Notes: generated by a model not told the origin, from the sequence alone. Shown: positions 48,011 to 59,800, counted from the first letter of the stretch. The stretch: 64,000 nucleotides of DNA from Synaphobranchus kaupii (GCA_029718625.1 CM056381.1:58274157-58338156); one strand, 5' to 3'. Numbers and translations are program-made.

Positions 48011-49285
48011 AGAAGTGTACCCTCCTCCCAGAGCCAATGGAAAACCCAAGCTGCCTGACCGTCTCTGCCAATCAGAAAACTGGCTCGCAGTGCCTCAGAC
48101 TTTATATTCATCTCTCCTGTTTCCCACATTATTGCTGCGTTTCCTCCAAAAAGGTGTAATTTGATTATTTTTGAACCTTAAAAAACAATCAGCATCTCAC
48201 GTGGTGCTTCCAGGGGTACATTTGCATGCACGTGTGGGTTTGGTGTGGCTCCATCGGGACTTTAACGATTTTTGTAGCTGTGTCTCGTCAGATCCCTCCT
48301 TCGTTTCCCACCCAAGGGACTTGGGCAGAATCCATACACGGGGAAATGACAGAAAACGGTTTGAGGAGAAAAAAAAAAAACCTGTGAACTGATGTAGTCA
48401 CGATAAATGAAAAAAGTGTTTTATGGCAAGCAGATATCAGATTTTTCATCTGTTTCTTTATTCATGTCTTCATATTGAAGATGTTTCATGGAAAGCGTAC
48501 GTCTGCGAAAGTGTCAAAGGAAGAGGAGGAGGCGCTTTGCATTAGGCCGGTAATGGGAGGAAGAGAGCGGAGATGTCATGGTTTCAAATACCCACGAGGT
48601 GGAATTACAAAAGAACTTGACCAATTATTCTCTGAAACGGCACGTTTGACAAACATGAATTCAGGATGGTCCGAAAAGTTTGGGAAGGTTCTGTGCGTTT
48701 TTTTTAATGACTATTACAATGGCTATTAATGTTCGTGTCGGCCATGTTTTATTATCGTTTTCTGTTTCATCTTTTATGGAGACTCATATCAGCGGGTAAT
48801 TTTTGTGAAACTCCTTACACGTCCATGACTTTTCAGGAAAGTGGGCCTAATCGAGGGAGACAAGGACAATGCAGAATAGATGGACAGGGTGACCTGCCTT
48901 AAATTTGTGTGTGGGAGTGCTGACAAGAGGCATACACACAAATACTGTACAATACAGCTTCAACTACGTGCCACAGTGGAAGGTTTGAGCATGAACCGAA
49001 TTGTAACAAGAAAAAAGAATTTCTGAAAAAGCACGGCTGTTTGTTCATTGGACGTTTTTACATTTTTTATTGGCTCCAAAATGACTATATATGCATTGCT
49101 CAGAAATTCTAAGCGACCGTGAAAGGGACCTTAAATTTCTATCTACAGCTATTGAGTTACATATTATCTCATTCTTCTTCATTTGTTCTCCATTTTTCTG
49201 GTTCATTTGTTCATCAATTTCCTGGACAAGAGGCCATTGGAACTGTGGACTTTAAAAAAAATAAAACAAGAAAACAAGGTCATTG
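48011..49285 (+). other. ephb3: Probable ephb3 3' UTR (proximal form)
   Basis: The sequence following the expected TGA has no conserved coding frame. It runs to an AATAAA signal at 49260-49265 with GT/T-rich sequence downstream (about 49305-49345), which is a reasonable cleavage context. The end is a prediction. Confidence 0.5.
49260..49265 (+). terminator. Candidate proximal poly(A) signal AATAAA
   Basis: A canonical hexamer lies about 1.25 kb past the stop, followed by GGATGTGGTATTATTTTTGT. It is the first canonical hexamer I see after the stop. Confidence 0.45.
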
Positions 49286-49849
49286 CTGTCTCATACAAAA
49301 ATGGATGTGGTATTATTTTTGTTCTAAACAGCCTGTTCTGTATATGTGACAAAAAAAATTAAAATATAAAATGACATTCAACAAGACAGAGATACACAGG
49401 AAACAATTGGTTGGAAGAGAGGTGTCTTGAAGAATGGAGAGATGTGAAGAAATGAATGGATTTACACTCAGAGCTTTGGCCATTCTATGTGTCCCCAAAA
49501 TCATAGCGCAGTTTCATTTTTGTGAACCACTTCAGTTATGTGGTGTACTGGATTCAGAAAGAAGCAGAGCTGCACATGCTTTGCTTTAACCCTTCTAGTG
49601 CAATAAGTTTGCCCATATGTAAAATATGTTATTTTTCTGTATGTATAAGCTCTACTCTTTTGTAATTAAGATCCTCATTCACATGATTATGTTAGCTTCC
49701 ATAGCTGCCCACCCCTTTTCACTGGGAATTTGTACAATTACACTTGATTCGTTGTCATGAGCTCCTGCAGGTTGCTCAACATGGCTGTTTACCTTTGGCA
49801 AACTGTAGATTGGCCTTCATATATAAAGAGACATGGCAAAACTGGGATC

Positions 49850-50060
49850 TTCCAGGTGGAGCTGAATGACAGAGGCCCATGCATGTGATTCCAACAGCAG
49901 AAGCTCCATTGCTGCACTCGATGACAGAGCCCCATTCGGAATAACCTAATAGTAGGGGCTCCACTGCGCAGCCCAGTCACAGAATCCCATCCGGAACAAT
50001 CCAAACACAGAGGCTTTACCGTTGAGTCCGGTGATAGAGCTGCATCTCAGGGCTCAATTA
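49850..50060. repeat. Tandem repeat, ~56-base unit, ~3.5 copies
   Basis: Units follow the pattern GATGACAGAGCCCCATTCGG, then a variable AACA segment, then GGGGCTCCACTGC. They begin near 49866, 49920, 49976 and 50031 and differ at many positions. The minus-strand frames across it show the same periodicity and are not credible proteins. Confidence 0.7.
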
Positions 50061-51147
50061 TTTACGGCACGGGAACCACAGGTTCTGACCCTTCCGCCAC
50101 GGTAAAAAGTGACAATGTGGTCCACACCTGTCAAAGTAATTAGCATAGCATACAAGACCTGTCACACAGCAGAAACATATTTACAGCCAGGGATGGACTG
50201 CCAGCTGACTTAATCTGTCCGTTTATTCTTCCCGGCCAACGTCTCGTAATTTCATCCTGGCCCAGTTTAATCGCAACCTCTTTGGTAGCATGGTAAACAG
50301 CATAGGTTTGGCCCAGCAAAGCCCAGGAAATCATAACACATTATGGCTCACCTGGATCTTAGCGCTGAGGCTGGAACAAGAGCTATTGGAATGGACCGCA
50401 TACTCACTGCGATTGATGGGCCATGTGCTGTGCTTTAACATTGAGATTAATGAGCAGCCTATGAAGACTCTTGGGTGAATATTATTGAGAAAGGAAATGC
50501 AATATATGCTAATATATTACTTCTGGTCTGTGGCAGTAACATATTGTTGTGTCCCCCTGGGACAAGCCTCCAGGACATTATGATTTATCAGGACATTTGG
50601 CAAAAACACAGGCATACTCATGGCCTATTTATTTTTCATTTACAAAGGGCATATTAACTCCGAAATGACAGCAACAGGCATCTTTTGATCCGTGGATTTC
50701 CCCCATGAGAAATAGGTCTTTTCTTTCAGTTTTGATTTTCTTTATAACTGCACAAATATCTAGAATACCTAGATATCAGTCGGTGGTGCTCCTACCTAAT
50801 TAAAAATATATGTTTTTGAGTTGCAAAATTAGTTGTCTTTTTGCACATCAGTGCATTCCATAACATTGTTCGCAATTCTACATTAAGCACAACAAACATG
50901 GAAGCACCACCCCTCCCATAAGTCAACAAAAATTAATTAATAATAATTAGGATATTGTGGGAGATGTGGACAATAATTATGAGTGGGTGTATTTTAATTA
51001 GGTTGTTTAATTGCTGAAAAAAACTAACTTCTGCTAAGAAAAACTACAAGATCGATAAATAATAAATCAGAGTGCATGAAATGGCTAGACCAAATCAGAT
51101 GTTTGATTTTCGCCATAATTAAACATTACAATTAAACTCCGTAAATG

Positions 51148-51186
51148 TGTGTGTGTATGTGTGTGTGTGTGTGTGTGTATGTGTGC
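51148..51186. repeat. (GT)n microsatellite
   Basis: This GT run is interrupted by TATG. Confidence 0.85.
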
Positions 51187-51249
51187 TGTTGCGAGCCTAT
51201 TTAAAATAAATTAAGACTGGTGAATACTGTTCCACAAGACTGAATAATA

Positions 51250-51253
51250 ATTA

Positions 51254-51297
<44 letters not shown>
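51250..51297. repeat. (ATT)n microsatellite
   Basis: This is about 15 pure ATT triplets. Confidence 0.93.
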
Positions 51298-52152
51298 CTT
51301 CTGGGAGCATTTTGAAACATTTATTTCTCCTTTAAGGAATACTAAAACATGCAGCAAATACAATAACAGCAACAAAATATGAATAATACCAGTATTCACT
51401 ACATAAAGAAACTTCTTCACATTGTAATTATAAGATGCATCCAATATATGCAGAATTCTATTCAGATGTGAACAAAACTAGAAAGGTATTTCTCCATCTC
51501 ATATAACAGCTTTATTTTGAGTACACATCCTGTGTATAACCACTTTTAGGACCTACATTTTGTAGCTGATTATGAAATTTGTCACAGAAGTTCCTTTTCA
51601 TATTTCTTTTTTTGACAAGACACTTTTTGTGATCTAATTACCCATTGTGTACTCAGGTCTTTTGTTCTGAGACTGTTTATAATCATAGTCTACTGTCTCT
51701 TCTGAATGTTGATTTGAAGATGGGATGGGAGGATTACGGTGCTACATCACTAAACTATATTTTACCAGTCCAATATTATCAGAGCCCCTAAATTCTATTA
51801 GATATTGTTTGGTGCCAATGTCACTTCCAGCCCTGTGAAATGTATGTATCCCAACATTCCATCATTTACAATGCCACCTTTTCCATATGCAGCCATTTCT
51901 GTTGTGTCCTGCAATTTTTTTCTGTTTTTGGTTTTGTATGCTTTTTTTGTAAAACACATAAAAAAATGCCTGTCTTCTAGTCACTTTCAGTATGAATACA
52001 TGTGTGAGAGAGTACTGTACCTATATAGTAAGAGCAGTTGGAATGCAATTGTTTTTCTCTTTGAAAAAAACATGATGTATTTAATGGTGAAGACAAAAAA
52101 AACTGAAAAAAATGCATTCTTGTAGAAATATTTTTAAAATAACTTTTTTGCA

Positions 52153-52158
52153 ATTAAA
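52153..52158 (+). terminator. Candidate distal poly(A) signal ATTAAA
   Basis: The second-commonest poly(A) hexamer is followed about 40 bases later by GTGTTGTCATTTTTTGTTTA, a GU/U-rich element. It is a candidate for a long-UTR isoform of ephb3. Confidence 0.3.
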
Positions 52159-52269
52159 TTATTTAAGAAATTTACGATACTCTTTAGTGACTGAGTCATT
52201 GTGTTGTCATTTTTTGTTTACATTCATTTTCTCTTGATTTTAACAGTCTTGCAAATGCACACAGACATG

Positions 52270-52774
52270 CAGTGCTATCCGTAAGTATTTGGACAGTGTT
52301 TGTTTTGGCTCTTTTTGTTGTTTTGGCTCTTTACTCCAGCACATTGGATTTGAAATGGAAGGTTAAACTGCAGACTTTAATTTGGGGTTTTTACATCCAT
52401 ATCAGGTGAACCGTGTAGCAATTGTAGCCCTTTTTATGCATAGTCCCCCATTTTAGGGGACGAAAAGTAATTGGACAAATTAACATAAACTTAAATAAAA
52501 TAATCGTATTTAATATTTGGTTGCATATCCTTTGCATACCATTACCTCCTGATGTCTGTGACCCGACAATATCAAGACTCTTGATATCTTATTTTCAGGT
52601 ACTATTACAAGCGATACTATAACCTTTCTGCATTTGAATTGAACTCTATGGGAATTGGGGGGGGGGGGACTAGATTAAGCTGTAAATTACACTGGAACAG
52701 TATAGAACATGTGACGGCTAAATGGCTGTAAGTCATCAAGGGTCTGATGTATCAAACAAGGTATTTCTTCTCCT

Positions 52775-52777
<3 letters not shown>
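52270..52777 (+). mobile_element. Tc1-like element of a third type, 5' part with half foldback
   Basis: The element starts CAGTGCTATCCGTAAGTATT, then TGGACAGTG, a Tc1-like end common in fish. It shares with the 40.8 kb element the segment ATATTTGGTTGCATATCCTT. It then carries the left half of the foldback (CTCTTGATATCTTATTTTCA through GGTCTGATGTATCAAACAAG) and breaks off at a GT microsatellite. The right end is missing. Confidence 0.75.

Positions 52778-52818
<41 letters not shown>
52777..52818. repeat. (GT)n microsatellite
   Basis: This pure GT run abuts the broken end of the Tc1-like element. Confidence 0.92.
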
Positions 52819-52819
<1 letters not shown>

Positions 52820-52981
52820 TGAAACCCATTCAGACTATTGGGAAAGTTCTAAGGGGTACGCCTAAATCTAAGCTGGCGCATACCTGCCTTTAATACAATA
52901 CTGTAGAGGTAGTTTATTGATAACTCTGGTCACAATTTTGCAGTGTTGATTATTTTGGTGAGTCTATAGAATACATCCTCA

Positions 52982-53356
52982 TCCATCCATCCATCCATTA
53001 TCCATTAACCCGCTTATTCCTGGTCAGGGTCACGGGGGGGGGGGGGGGGGGCTGGAGCCTATCCCAGCATGCATCGGGCAAGAGGCAGGAATACACCCTG
53101 GACAGGCCGCCAATCCATCACAGGGCACACACACCATTCACTCACACACTCATACCTATGGGCAATTTTGAGTCTCCAATTAGCCTAACCTGCATGTCTT
53201 TGGACTGTGGGAGGAAACCGGAGTACCCAGAGGAAACCCACGCGGACACGGGGAGAACATGCAAACTCCACACAGAAAGGCCCTCGGCCGGGATTCGAAC
53301 TCGGTACCTTCTTGCTGTGAGGCGACAGTGCTAACCATTGCACCACCGTGCCGCCC
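52982..53356 (-). mobile_element. Full-length tRNA-derived SINE with target duplication
   Basis: Read on the minus strand, it begins GGGCGGCACGGTGGTGCAAT, with A box (TGGTGCAATGG) and B box (GTTCGAATCC). It continues through CGTGGGTTTCCTCTGGGTAC and CCCAGCATGC-type sequence to an (ATGG)n tail. A 15-base target site duplication (TAGAATACATCCTCA) flanks it at 52967-52981 and 53357-53371. A G18 run sits at 53034-53051 inside it. It is one of the best-preserved mobile elements in the window. Confidence 0.9.
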
Positions 53357-53371
53357 TAGAATACATCCTCA

Positions 53372-55689
53372 GTAGTGCATAAAGCACAGAGTTTTCAATA
53401 TTTATTTGTTGTATGATTTAATTTAATTTAGCCCTTGTAAGCAGTCTCATCATGAATTTATACAGACTTCAACTCTGCCAGAACGTAGTCTATCTAAGTG
53501 ATATCTGAATTTCCTACACTAGTATTAACTGTTACTCTTTCAATTTCATAATGATGAAAGATGAATGCATAGTTGGTTGTGAACTGTCTATCATGAGGTG
53601 CTGTCTATTATCACTTACCAGTTATGTTAATTTTAAATTAATAATATTCAAAATATTTCCAAAAATGTGAATCCGGCTGTCAATTTATAAATAAAATGGT
53701 TTCTTTTCTTCTTCTTTCATGAGCTATTAAAGCCCTTCCCCACTTATACCTTTTTCCTCCTGATATCCTTTTCTCCTCTAATCTATCAGTTTTGTCATGC
53801 TTGGTGTGGCTAATTGGTCACATCTGTGCTGTGACACATGGGCCTGACATCATTACCGGGCACACAATGTGCCGTTTAGCAGGGGACCTCTCTGGGCTTA
53901 GCGCTGTAGATACCAGCTGACTGGAAACTCTAATTACAGCCCAAACTTCACAACTTGCTAATTGACAACAACTTGCAACAAGGCAGAGAGCAACAGCCGA
54001 TGCACTTAGGGGTAGCAGAGAGACAGAGAGAGAAAGAGAGACATGTTAGTCTCTAAATAATGACTGTAATTGAGGGTACTGTATTTATTTATCATTTAAA
54101 GGTTTATTAGCATTGGACTTTTTCTTGTACTTCTGTTCAGGTCAAGCAAAAGACCTTTGAGAAAACGCTTAAAGTTCCATGTTCGCACATTAGTCTGACA
54201 TGCAGTTTACATTCCCTCTTCAGAATGAACGTATTTCTATATTAGTATAATAATGCGAAGTGGGATTTATAAAAGGCCCATTGATATGGGCCAGATTCAA
54301 AAACATGGTATGAGGAGCAATTATAAGACCTTGCTGTAACCAATTTTAACTCCGCCTTCATTCACCAAGGTCCATTCCCCACCACCTGGAACATCCTTCC
54401 CATTCTCTACCAGGACAGACAGGCCTTTGTTGGGTCCCTGGGTATAAGATTTAGGACTCTCAACTGGATTATCTCCACGGTTGGTGCTCAGAGGGAATAT
54501 TCCACCAGATTACAGTAACCCAGCCCCCGAATCTCCACAACAGAGCCAGACTTAGACTCATTCTTACAAAGTGCCAGTGTTTCACTGGGGGTGGGATGTT
54601 GGTGGGAAAAAAAGGTTATTGGGGTGTTAGGGGTATGCATGCAGAGCTAATTTCACTCAATCAAATCCTCCTAACAATTCAAATCTTGCTGGCTGCCTGA
54701 TAGGCCCATGATAACAATGAGGAACATCATGGGAAATATGTGAATAGCATACGCTGTTTGGGTAGCTACATGAATATGCAACGCTTGCTTTTTTGATAGG
54801 CTTTTCAATGAAAGCCAGTACAAAATTGCACATGATGCACAGATATTTCCTAAGCAAGCCCGTTCTGTAAACATGCCAGGCTTGCATAAGGATTTCTGTG
54901 TTTGGCTAAGGAGGCCTTCAAATTAAAACTGACACAAAGTACAAAATGAGCTCTGTTACACAAGAGTAACCTATTGTAGATGCAGACCCAAAGCTAAACA
55001 CATTGTCCTTATCCTAAACTTGTTTCCTGTCTTACAGAGCACCACATAACATCCAATGCTGTATTTTAAAAAAAGTAAAGCTTTGCAACGTAAATGTCAA
55101 AGTAAACTTCATCGATAAAATATGTACTATAATGTAATACATGCAGGAGTACTTTCTGCTAAATGTCTCAGAAGACGAGATAAATCTACAGCCTGTCCCT
55201 GTACCGTAGACGTGATTTACGTAAACAGAACTTTACCTTTTCTTGTACTCACAAGTCAGTGCACCCTCACATTTTTTGTCCAGCCCAGGCTCCTGTTAAA
55301 TATAATTAATGGGTTGTGTTCAGCACCAGTGAAAGACGGTTGTGTGAGTGACATTGATGAGCGCCAGGTGCTGTTGACTGTGGAGGTGACAGTGGAAAGG
55401 GGACACAGATTTCAGTTGACAACTCATTAGACAGACACTGATATTTATCATTTTTAATCAATGCAGTGCCAGTAACTGAGTGATTATTGTCCGCATTAGA
55501 AAGCAATCATTGTGTCCTCTCTGTTGTCCTTCAGAGGGAGAGAGAGAGAGAAAAAATGCCCCAAAGGAGAGGCATTTTGGCACATAATAAAACATGCTTA
55601 ACCGGTCACGGCTGTGCATTGTCTGTACCGTGTGTATGTTGATTGACATGTCTGCAATGGCACAACATTATTTGTTATATTAATTATAG
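53372..55689. other. Intergenic, no gene seen
   Basis: This is about 2.3 kb of AT-rich unique sequence with short GA interruptions near 54020. I recognise no exon, RNA gene or repeat family. Confidence 0.6.
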
Positions 55690-55857
55690 TGATTCTACCC
55701 AACCTAAAAAGCCTCGTCCTCTTTCGAAAAAGCTCCAAGACCAGAGCCGTGCTAAAACACGGGTAAATCTTGGAGTTGCATTTGAAAGATGGAGACAACT
55801 TAGAGCCCAGAAGGATTTCAAGACGGATGCCGGGTTGGCTAATTTTCTCCTGAACAG
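55690..55857 (+). CDS. Orphan exon-like ORF, basic protein fragment
   Basis: A 168-base open stretch lies between an acceptor (TTAATTAT-AG) and a donor (GTAAGC), in phase 2 at both sides. It reads DSTQPKKPRPLSKKLQDQSR, then AKTRVNLGVAFERWRQLRAQ and KDFKTDAGLANFLLN. It is basic and probably helical. From memory, the pattern KTRVN.GVAF.RWR.LR...F..DA..A.FLL occurs in a multicopy group of uncharacterised fish proteins, some linked to transposon or THAP-type genes; I cannot verify this. No partner exon is visible on either side, so it may be a gene fragment, a transposon exon or a pseudo-exon. Confidence 0.4.
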
Positions 55858-56314
55858 GTAAGCATTGAGCTTCAGCTAACGTTAGCTAACCTTAGCTAAT
55901 TTATCACGGCTACTAGCTAGTTATCTATCTTATCTAATGCAAACCAGATACCTGTTTTAGAAGACTTTATTCAATTTTGTGACTGCTGCTGCTTGTTGGC
56001 TATCGTTTCAGTTATAGTAGTATACTTTTATATTGTTCCTGGTGGAAATGCCAAGCTTTGGAATGCCACACCTGAAAGACATTATAAACAGAAGCCACTG
56101 GATCTCTCAGTTCCACGGAAGGTTTGTATTGGCATTATTTGAGATTATTGCAACAAAACACCAAAGAAAACACACACTACACATTAGTACGGTTAAACAG
56201 GAGAAAAATAACTTTGAAATGTGTCACAAGTCTTTGTACAAATGTGGCTAAGTATAATGTGTGTTCTCTTGGCTTACAGGGAAAATCATTTTTAATGAAT
56301 AATTGCTTTGGAAT

Positions 56315-56355
56315 GTGTATCTTGTTTTAGGATAGATACCTAAAACAAGATACAC
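56315..56355. repeat. Near-perfect 18-base hairpin
   Basis: The arms GTGTATCTTGTTTTAGGA and CCTAAAACAAGATACAC are separated by about five bases. It is part of a cluster of inverted repeats. Confidence 0.8.
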
Positions 56356-56396
56356 AAGGTACACTGTTAAAAGACAAGTTTCTATTGAAAGGCACA

Positions 56397-56496
56397 AATT
56401 TGGCTCCCATACACCAAAGTTAGTGTTTTGTGCCAGCAGAGAACACTTTTTCTAAAAGCCAACACCCTTTCATATTTGGTGTACGGGAGCCAAAAT
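56397..56496. repeat. Inverted-repeat element, ~100 bases
   Basis: The left arm (TTTGGCTCCCATACACCAAA) and right arm (TTTGGTGTACGGGAGCCAAA) are inverse copies enclosing about 55 bases. It resembles a very short MITE. Confidence 0.7.
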
Positions 56497-56534
56497 GATA
56501 TCAATCAAAATTACCATGAAACCATTAACCTCTT

Positions 56535-56825
56535 TTTAAAGCACAACTGACGTTTGGTAGAACTTTGGTTTGTGTAGTTACTTGGCCATGATATGAGTCC
56601 AAATAGTGGCGAAATATGTTCATTTGTTGCTCTGTGCTCCCCTGGGGTGATAATCCAGAATAGGGTATTTGTCGCTCTCCATTCACTTCTATGGGGCAGC
56701 TAAAACTCAAAATGACACTTCTCGCACGTACAAGAAGTGGATTCTGTCAATACAAACAATAACCAGTCCTGGCCAGGTAACTACACAACCCAAAGTTCTA
56801 CCCATAACTTCAGTTGTGCTTTAAA
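56535..56825. mobile_element. MITE with ~55-base terminal inverted repeats
   Basis: The left end TTAAAGCACAACTGACGTTT continues through GGTAGAACTTTGGTTTGTGT to AGTTACTTGGCCA. It is mirrored by the right end, which finishes in AACTTCAGTTGTGCTTTAAA. The element is about 290 bases with no transposase. A TTAA-like sequence at both outer ends hints at a TTAA-targeting superfamily, unproven. Confidence 0.75.
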
Positions 56826-56829
56826 CTGA

Positions 56830-59800
56830 AGTGTTTTGTGGTTTTTAACTGTTTTCCACGTAAACTGAGTGAAGTTGATTGTTTTGCGCATGCTACTTTT
56901 CTAGTTATAATGATAAAATAAAATTGTTATAATTTTATTTCATTATTTTTAATTAAGTTATAACATAAAATGGTATTACTGTATATGCTTAAATCAAATG
57001 GTGGTAATTCAACTTAATCAGAATATCCCACATAGTATGGGTGGCTCTAATTTTACATACTATTTAGCATACGCAATTGTGACGTGATCATAATTCTAAC
57101 ATCATTATATAGTGAAAAAGAAATCATAACATCATACTATACCACTTTTGTGTAGTTTAAAATGTACACATATTCTAAAAGCATCTACACAGTTGTGTAC
57201 ATGTAATCCTACTCTGAAGTTGTTATTCTATTTGATTATTAAATGAACTATCTTTTCCTACTTTGATTTTAAGAACAGCAGTTCTCTGATCCTACTGGTT
57301 CATATAATGTAGCCATATAAGATGATATTAAGAGAAACTATGTGAACGGTGTTCAGGCTTAAAGTTAAAACGGAATGCATTTTATGGTTTTATAAAAATT
57401 TATGCTGGGTAATATGCAAATTTAAAGTAAATATGAATTTCTCATGAATATGCAAATAAAGATTATTTCATTTTTTTTGTATATTCTCTCTGAATTTCAT
57501 TGGTGTGTCAAAAGCCCAAAGAGAATTTGCAATCAACTGAGCATTAGTTTTGAAATACTGTGTTTTTGGTTTCAAGGCCCTTGAATGGGTGGCAGCTCAG
57601 TTTTCACCACTTTTGGTGTTTAAAAAAAAAAAAACAGGTTTTGTACTCAAATCACAAAAGGCGGCATAAACCGATAAAAACTAGGAAATTATAGCTGTAA
57701 TGCAATGTTTAAATTTAAACTGTTTAATCCTTTATAAATAACATATAATTTTAGGGGTTTCTTTGTGTAGTGTGTAACAGTTATCTAGCTATTATCAATG
57801 CTGAAGTACAGGAAGTACGTCATACATATGAAAGGCAAATATCTATGTCAGGCTTTCATGTAGCTATAAAACGTGATCACCAGTGTAAAAATAATTTCTG
57901 GTTAAGAATAGTGCGATGGAGAAGGAGATGTCCGTCTGTGTCTCGTCCTCTAGGGTGAGAGGCAGACCGTCTAATGGCAGGTGACAAGTAGACAAAGGAG
58001 TGGACAGTGGGGGGCTGTGGGTAATATGTTAACATTCCTCATATCCTTGCAGCTGTGTTGGCAGTCAGTGGGAGGGGAGTGTTTTAAATTGCAACAAAGT
58101 GTCAACTCATTATAGCCTTCACTTCACCCTTCTTTCCTTCGCTACTGACCTGCGAACACCACAAGAAAAGAAAACAGCGCTGGATGAAAACAAAATGATT
58201 TCTGAAATACACCGAGCCCAGCAAGACGTCCACGCATTTGACAGCAATAAAAATGAGTTTGGTATACAACAATGAAATGTGGGATGACCGTTTTCTATCC
58301 AAAAGAAAAGCATATTGAATAGGGATGTTCTCCTTTTGTCATTTTTTTTTTTTGGTAAATATATATATATTTTTTCAAATAATTGCAGAAATGGAGCGTT
58401 CAGTATTTATCAGTAGTGAGAGCCACAAGAAAACGACACTTGATCAATGTTCTGCGATTGGACGAAATCAACTACGATGTGACTCCTCCTGCACTCCTGC
58501 AGCCAGTATAACATCCATGTGAGGGGTCACACAAGGGACAGTGCAAGGTATGCTGGAAAAAAGGAGTAAAGGATGTCATTTGTTTTGGGGAAAGGGGGAC
58601 AGAACATAAGGCAAATTAATATCAAAGTAAAAAGCAGCCATTTTGAGTGGACGTGTCTCGTCAGTATGCATGTAGCACTCATCATAATGGAGGCGTCATA
58701 TGGGGCGTATGAACCAATGAGAGGCGTTCTCTGTTTACAAGAAGAATAGCAAAATGGCCCATGTCTATTCCTTGTTCAGCTTTAAAACAAATCCTGTATG
58801 TCTCATGCTGCTGATAATGGTCATGCCAATAACATTTTTTAATATTTAATTTCAATAAACTCTCTGACTTTAAAGTGGTGCAGTTATATGATATGATATA
58901 ACATATATGGATTAAGCATACCATTCATCGTGTTTCAATTCTCGATTCTCCAGGCTTTTGTCTTTCACAACATTTTGAAAGAGTCTCTGTGGCTCGAGTA
59001 GTAGTGACAACCACAGAAATAACTGAGCAGATGTACTATGCTTCGTTTCCCCTTGTGTTCTGACAAACATGTTTGTCTATTACATCCCACTCACCCCCAA
59101 CCCCCTTCACAGTAGTACCAGGTTTTCCCAAATGCCTGACTTCCAAAGAAAAATCATTAATCTGAGTGCAGGTGCTGGGGATGAAAACACTGCAACTATA
59201 ACTATTCCCGAAGAGATCAGAGAGGGAGACAGAGAAATGTAACACAGACGTGCTATTAACACACGCATTCATCAGTTAAGTTCCACTAACCTAGACCACA
59301 ATACCATGAATGAGGGTTAATGAGGAACAATACGCTTTAATTAAGACTGACAGTCTTAGGGGTCCCGGGAGTGAGAACGGGGGCAGAATGCGCTTTGTGT
59401 TTGTGTCATAACGTTTTAGGTTCACAGCTTATATAACGCAGACTTCTAAACACTGACAAAGATTCTCACACTATGGAGTGCGCGCACACACGCACACATG
59501 CTTGCATGAGAATACAATGGTTACTGTCATAATTTCAATGAACCCACCAAGGCTTCAGAAAACGGATTATTAACTCGCCATTTTCAACAACTCCTCAATT
59601 TCTGTATTAATTAGAGCTCTAATGGATCAGTTATTAAACAGGAATGCAAACCATATTGAATAGGAGACAAAAACAAAGTGAAATACATGCTTAGATGCAA
59701 CTTTATGTTCTCTGCGATATGTACTGAAATTAAATAATTGATATAACTAATTTCAGCATCCAGAATAATTAATTTTTAAATGCAATCAATTGTAATACAC

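Larger units (their letters stand above)
49286..52190 (+). other. Downstream region, possible extended 3' UTR
   Basis: This is about 2.9 kb without coding signal. It contains a tandem repeat of about 56 bases (49850-50060), a GT tract at 51148-51186 and an (ATT)n tract. The last 700 bases (51500-52190) are T-rich, repeat-free and end in ATTAAA, so they look like the distal end of a long 3' UTR. Confidence 0.3.

Noticed and set aside
49776..50004. Minus-strand ORFs with internal repeats
   Set aside because: The periodicity comes from the 56-base DNA tandem repeat. No homology or splice context supports a protein.
53270..53356. tRNA gene
   Set aside because: The A and B boxes belong to the head of a SINE with target duplications. 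The cloverleaf is not intact. The same applies to the SINE heads in introns.
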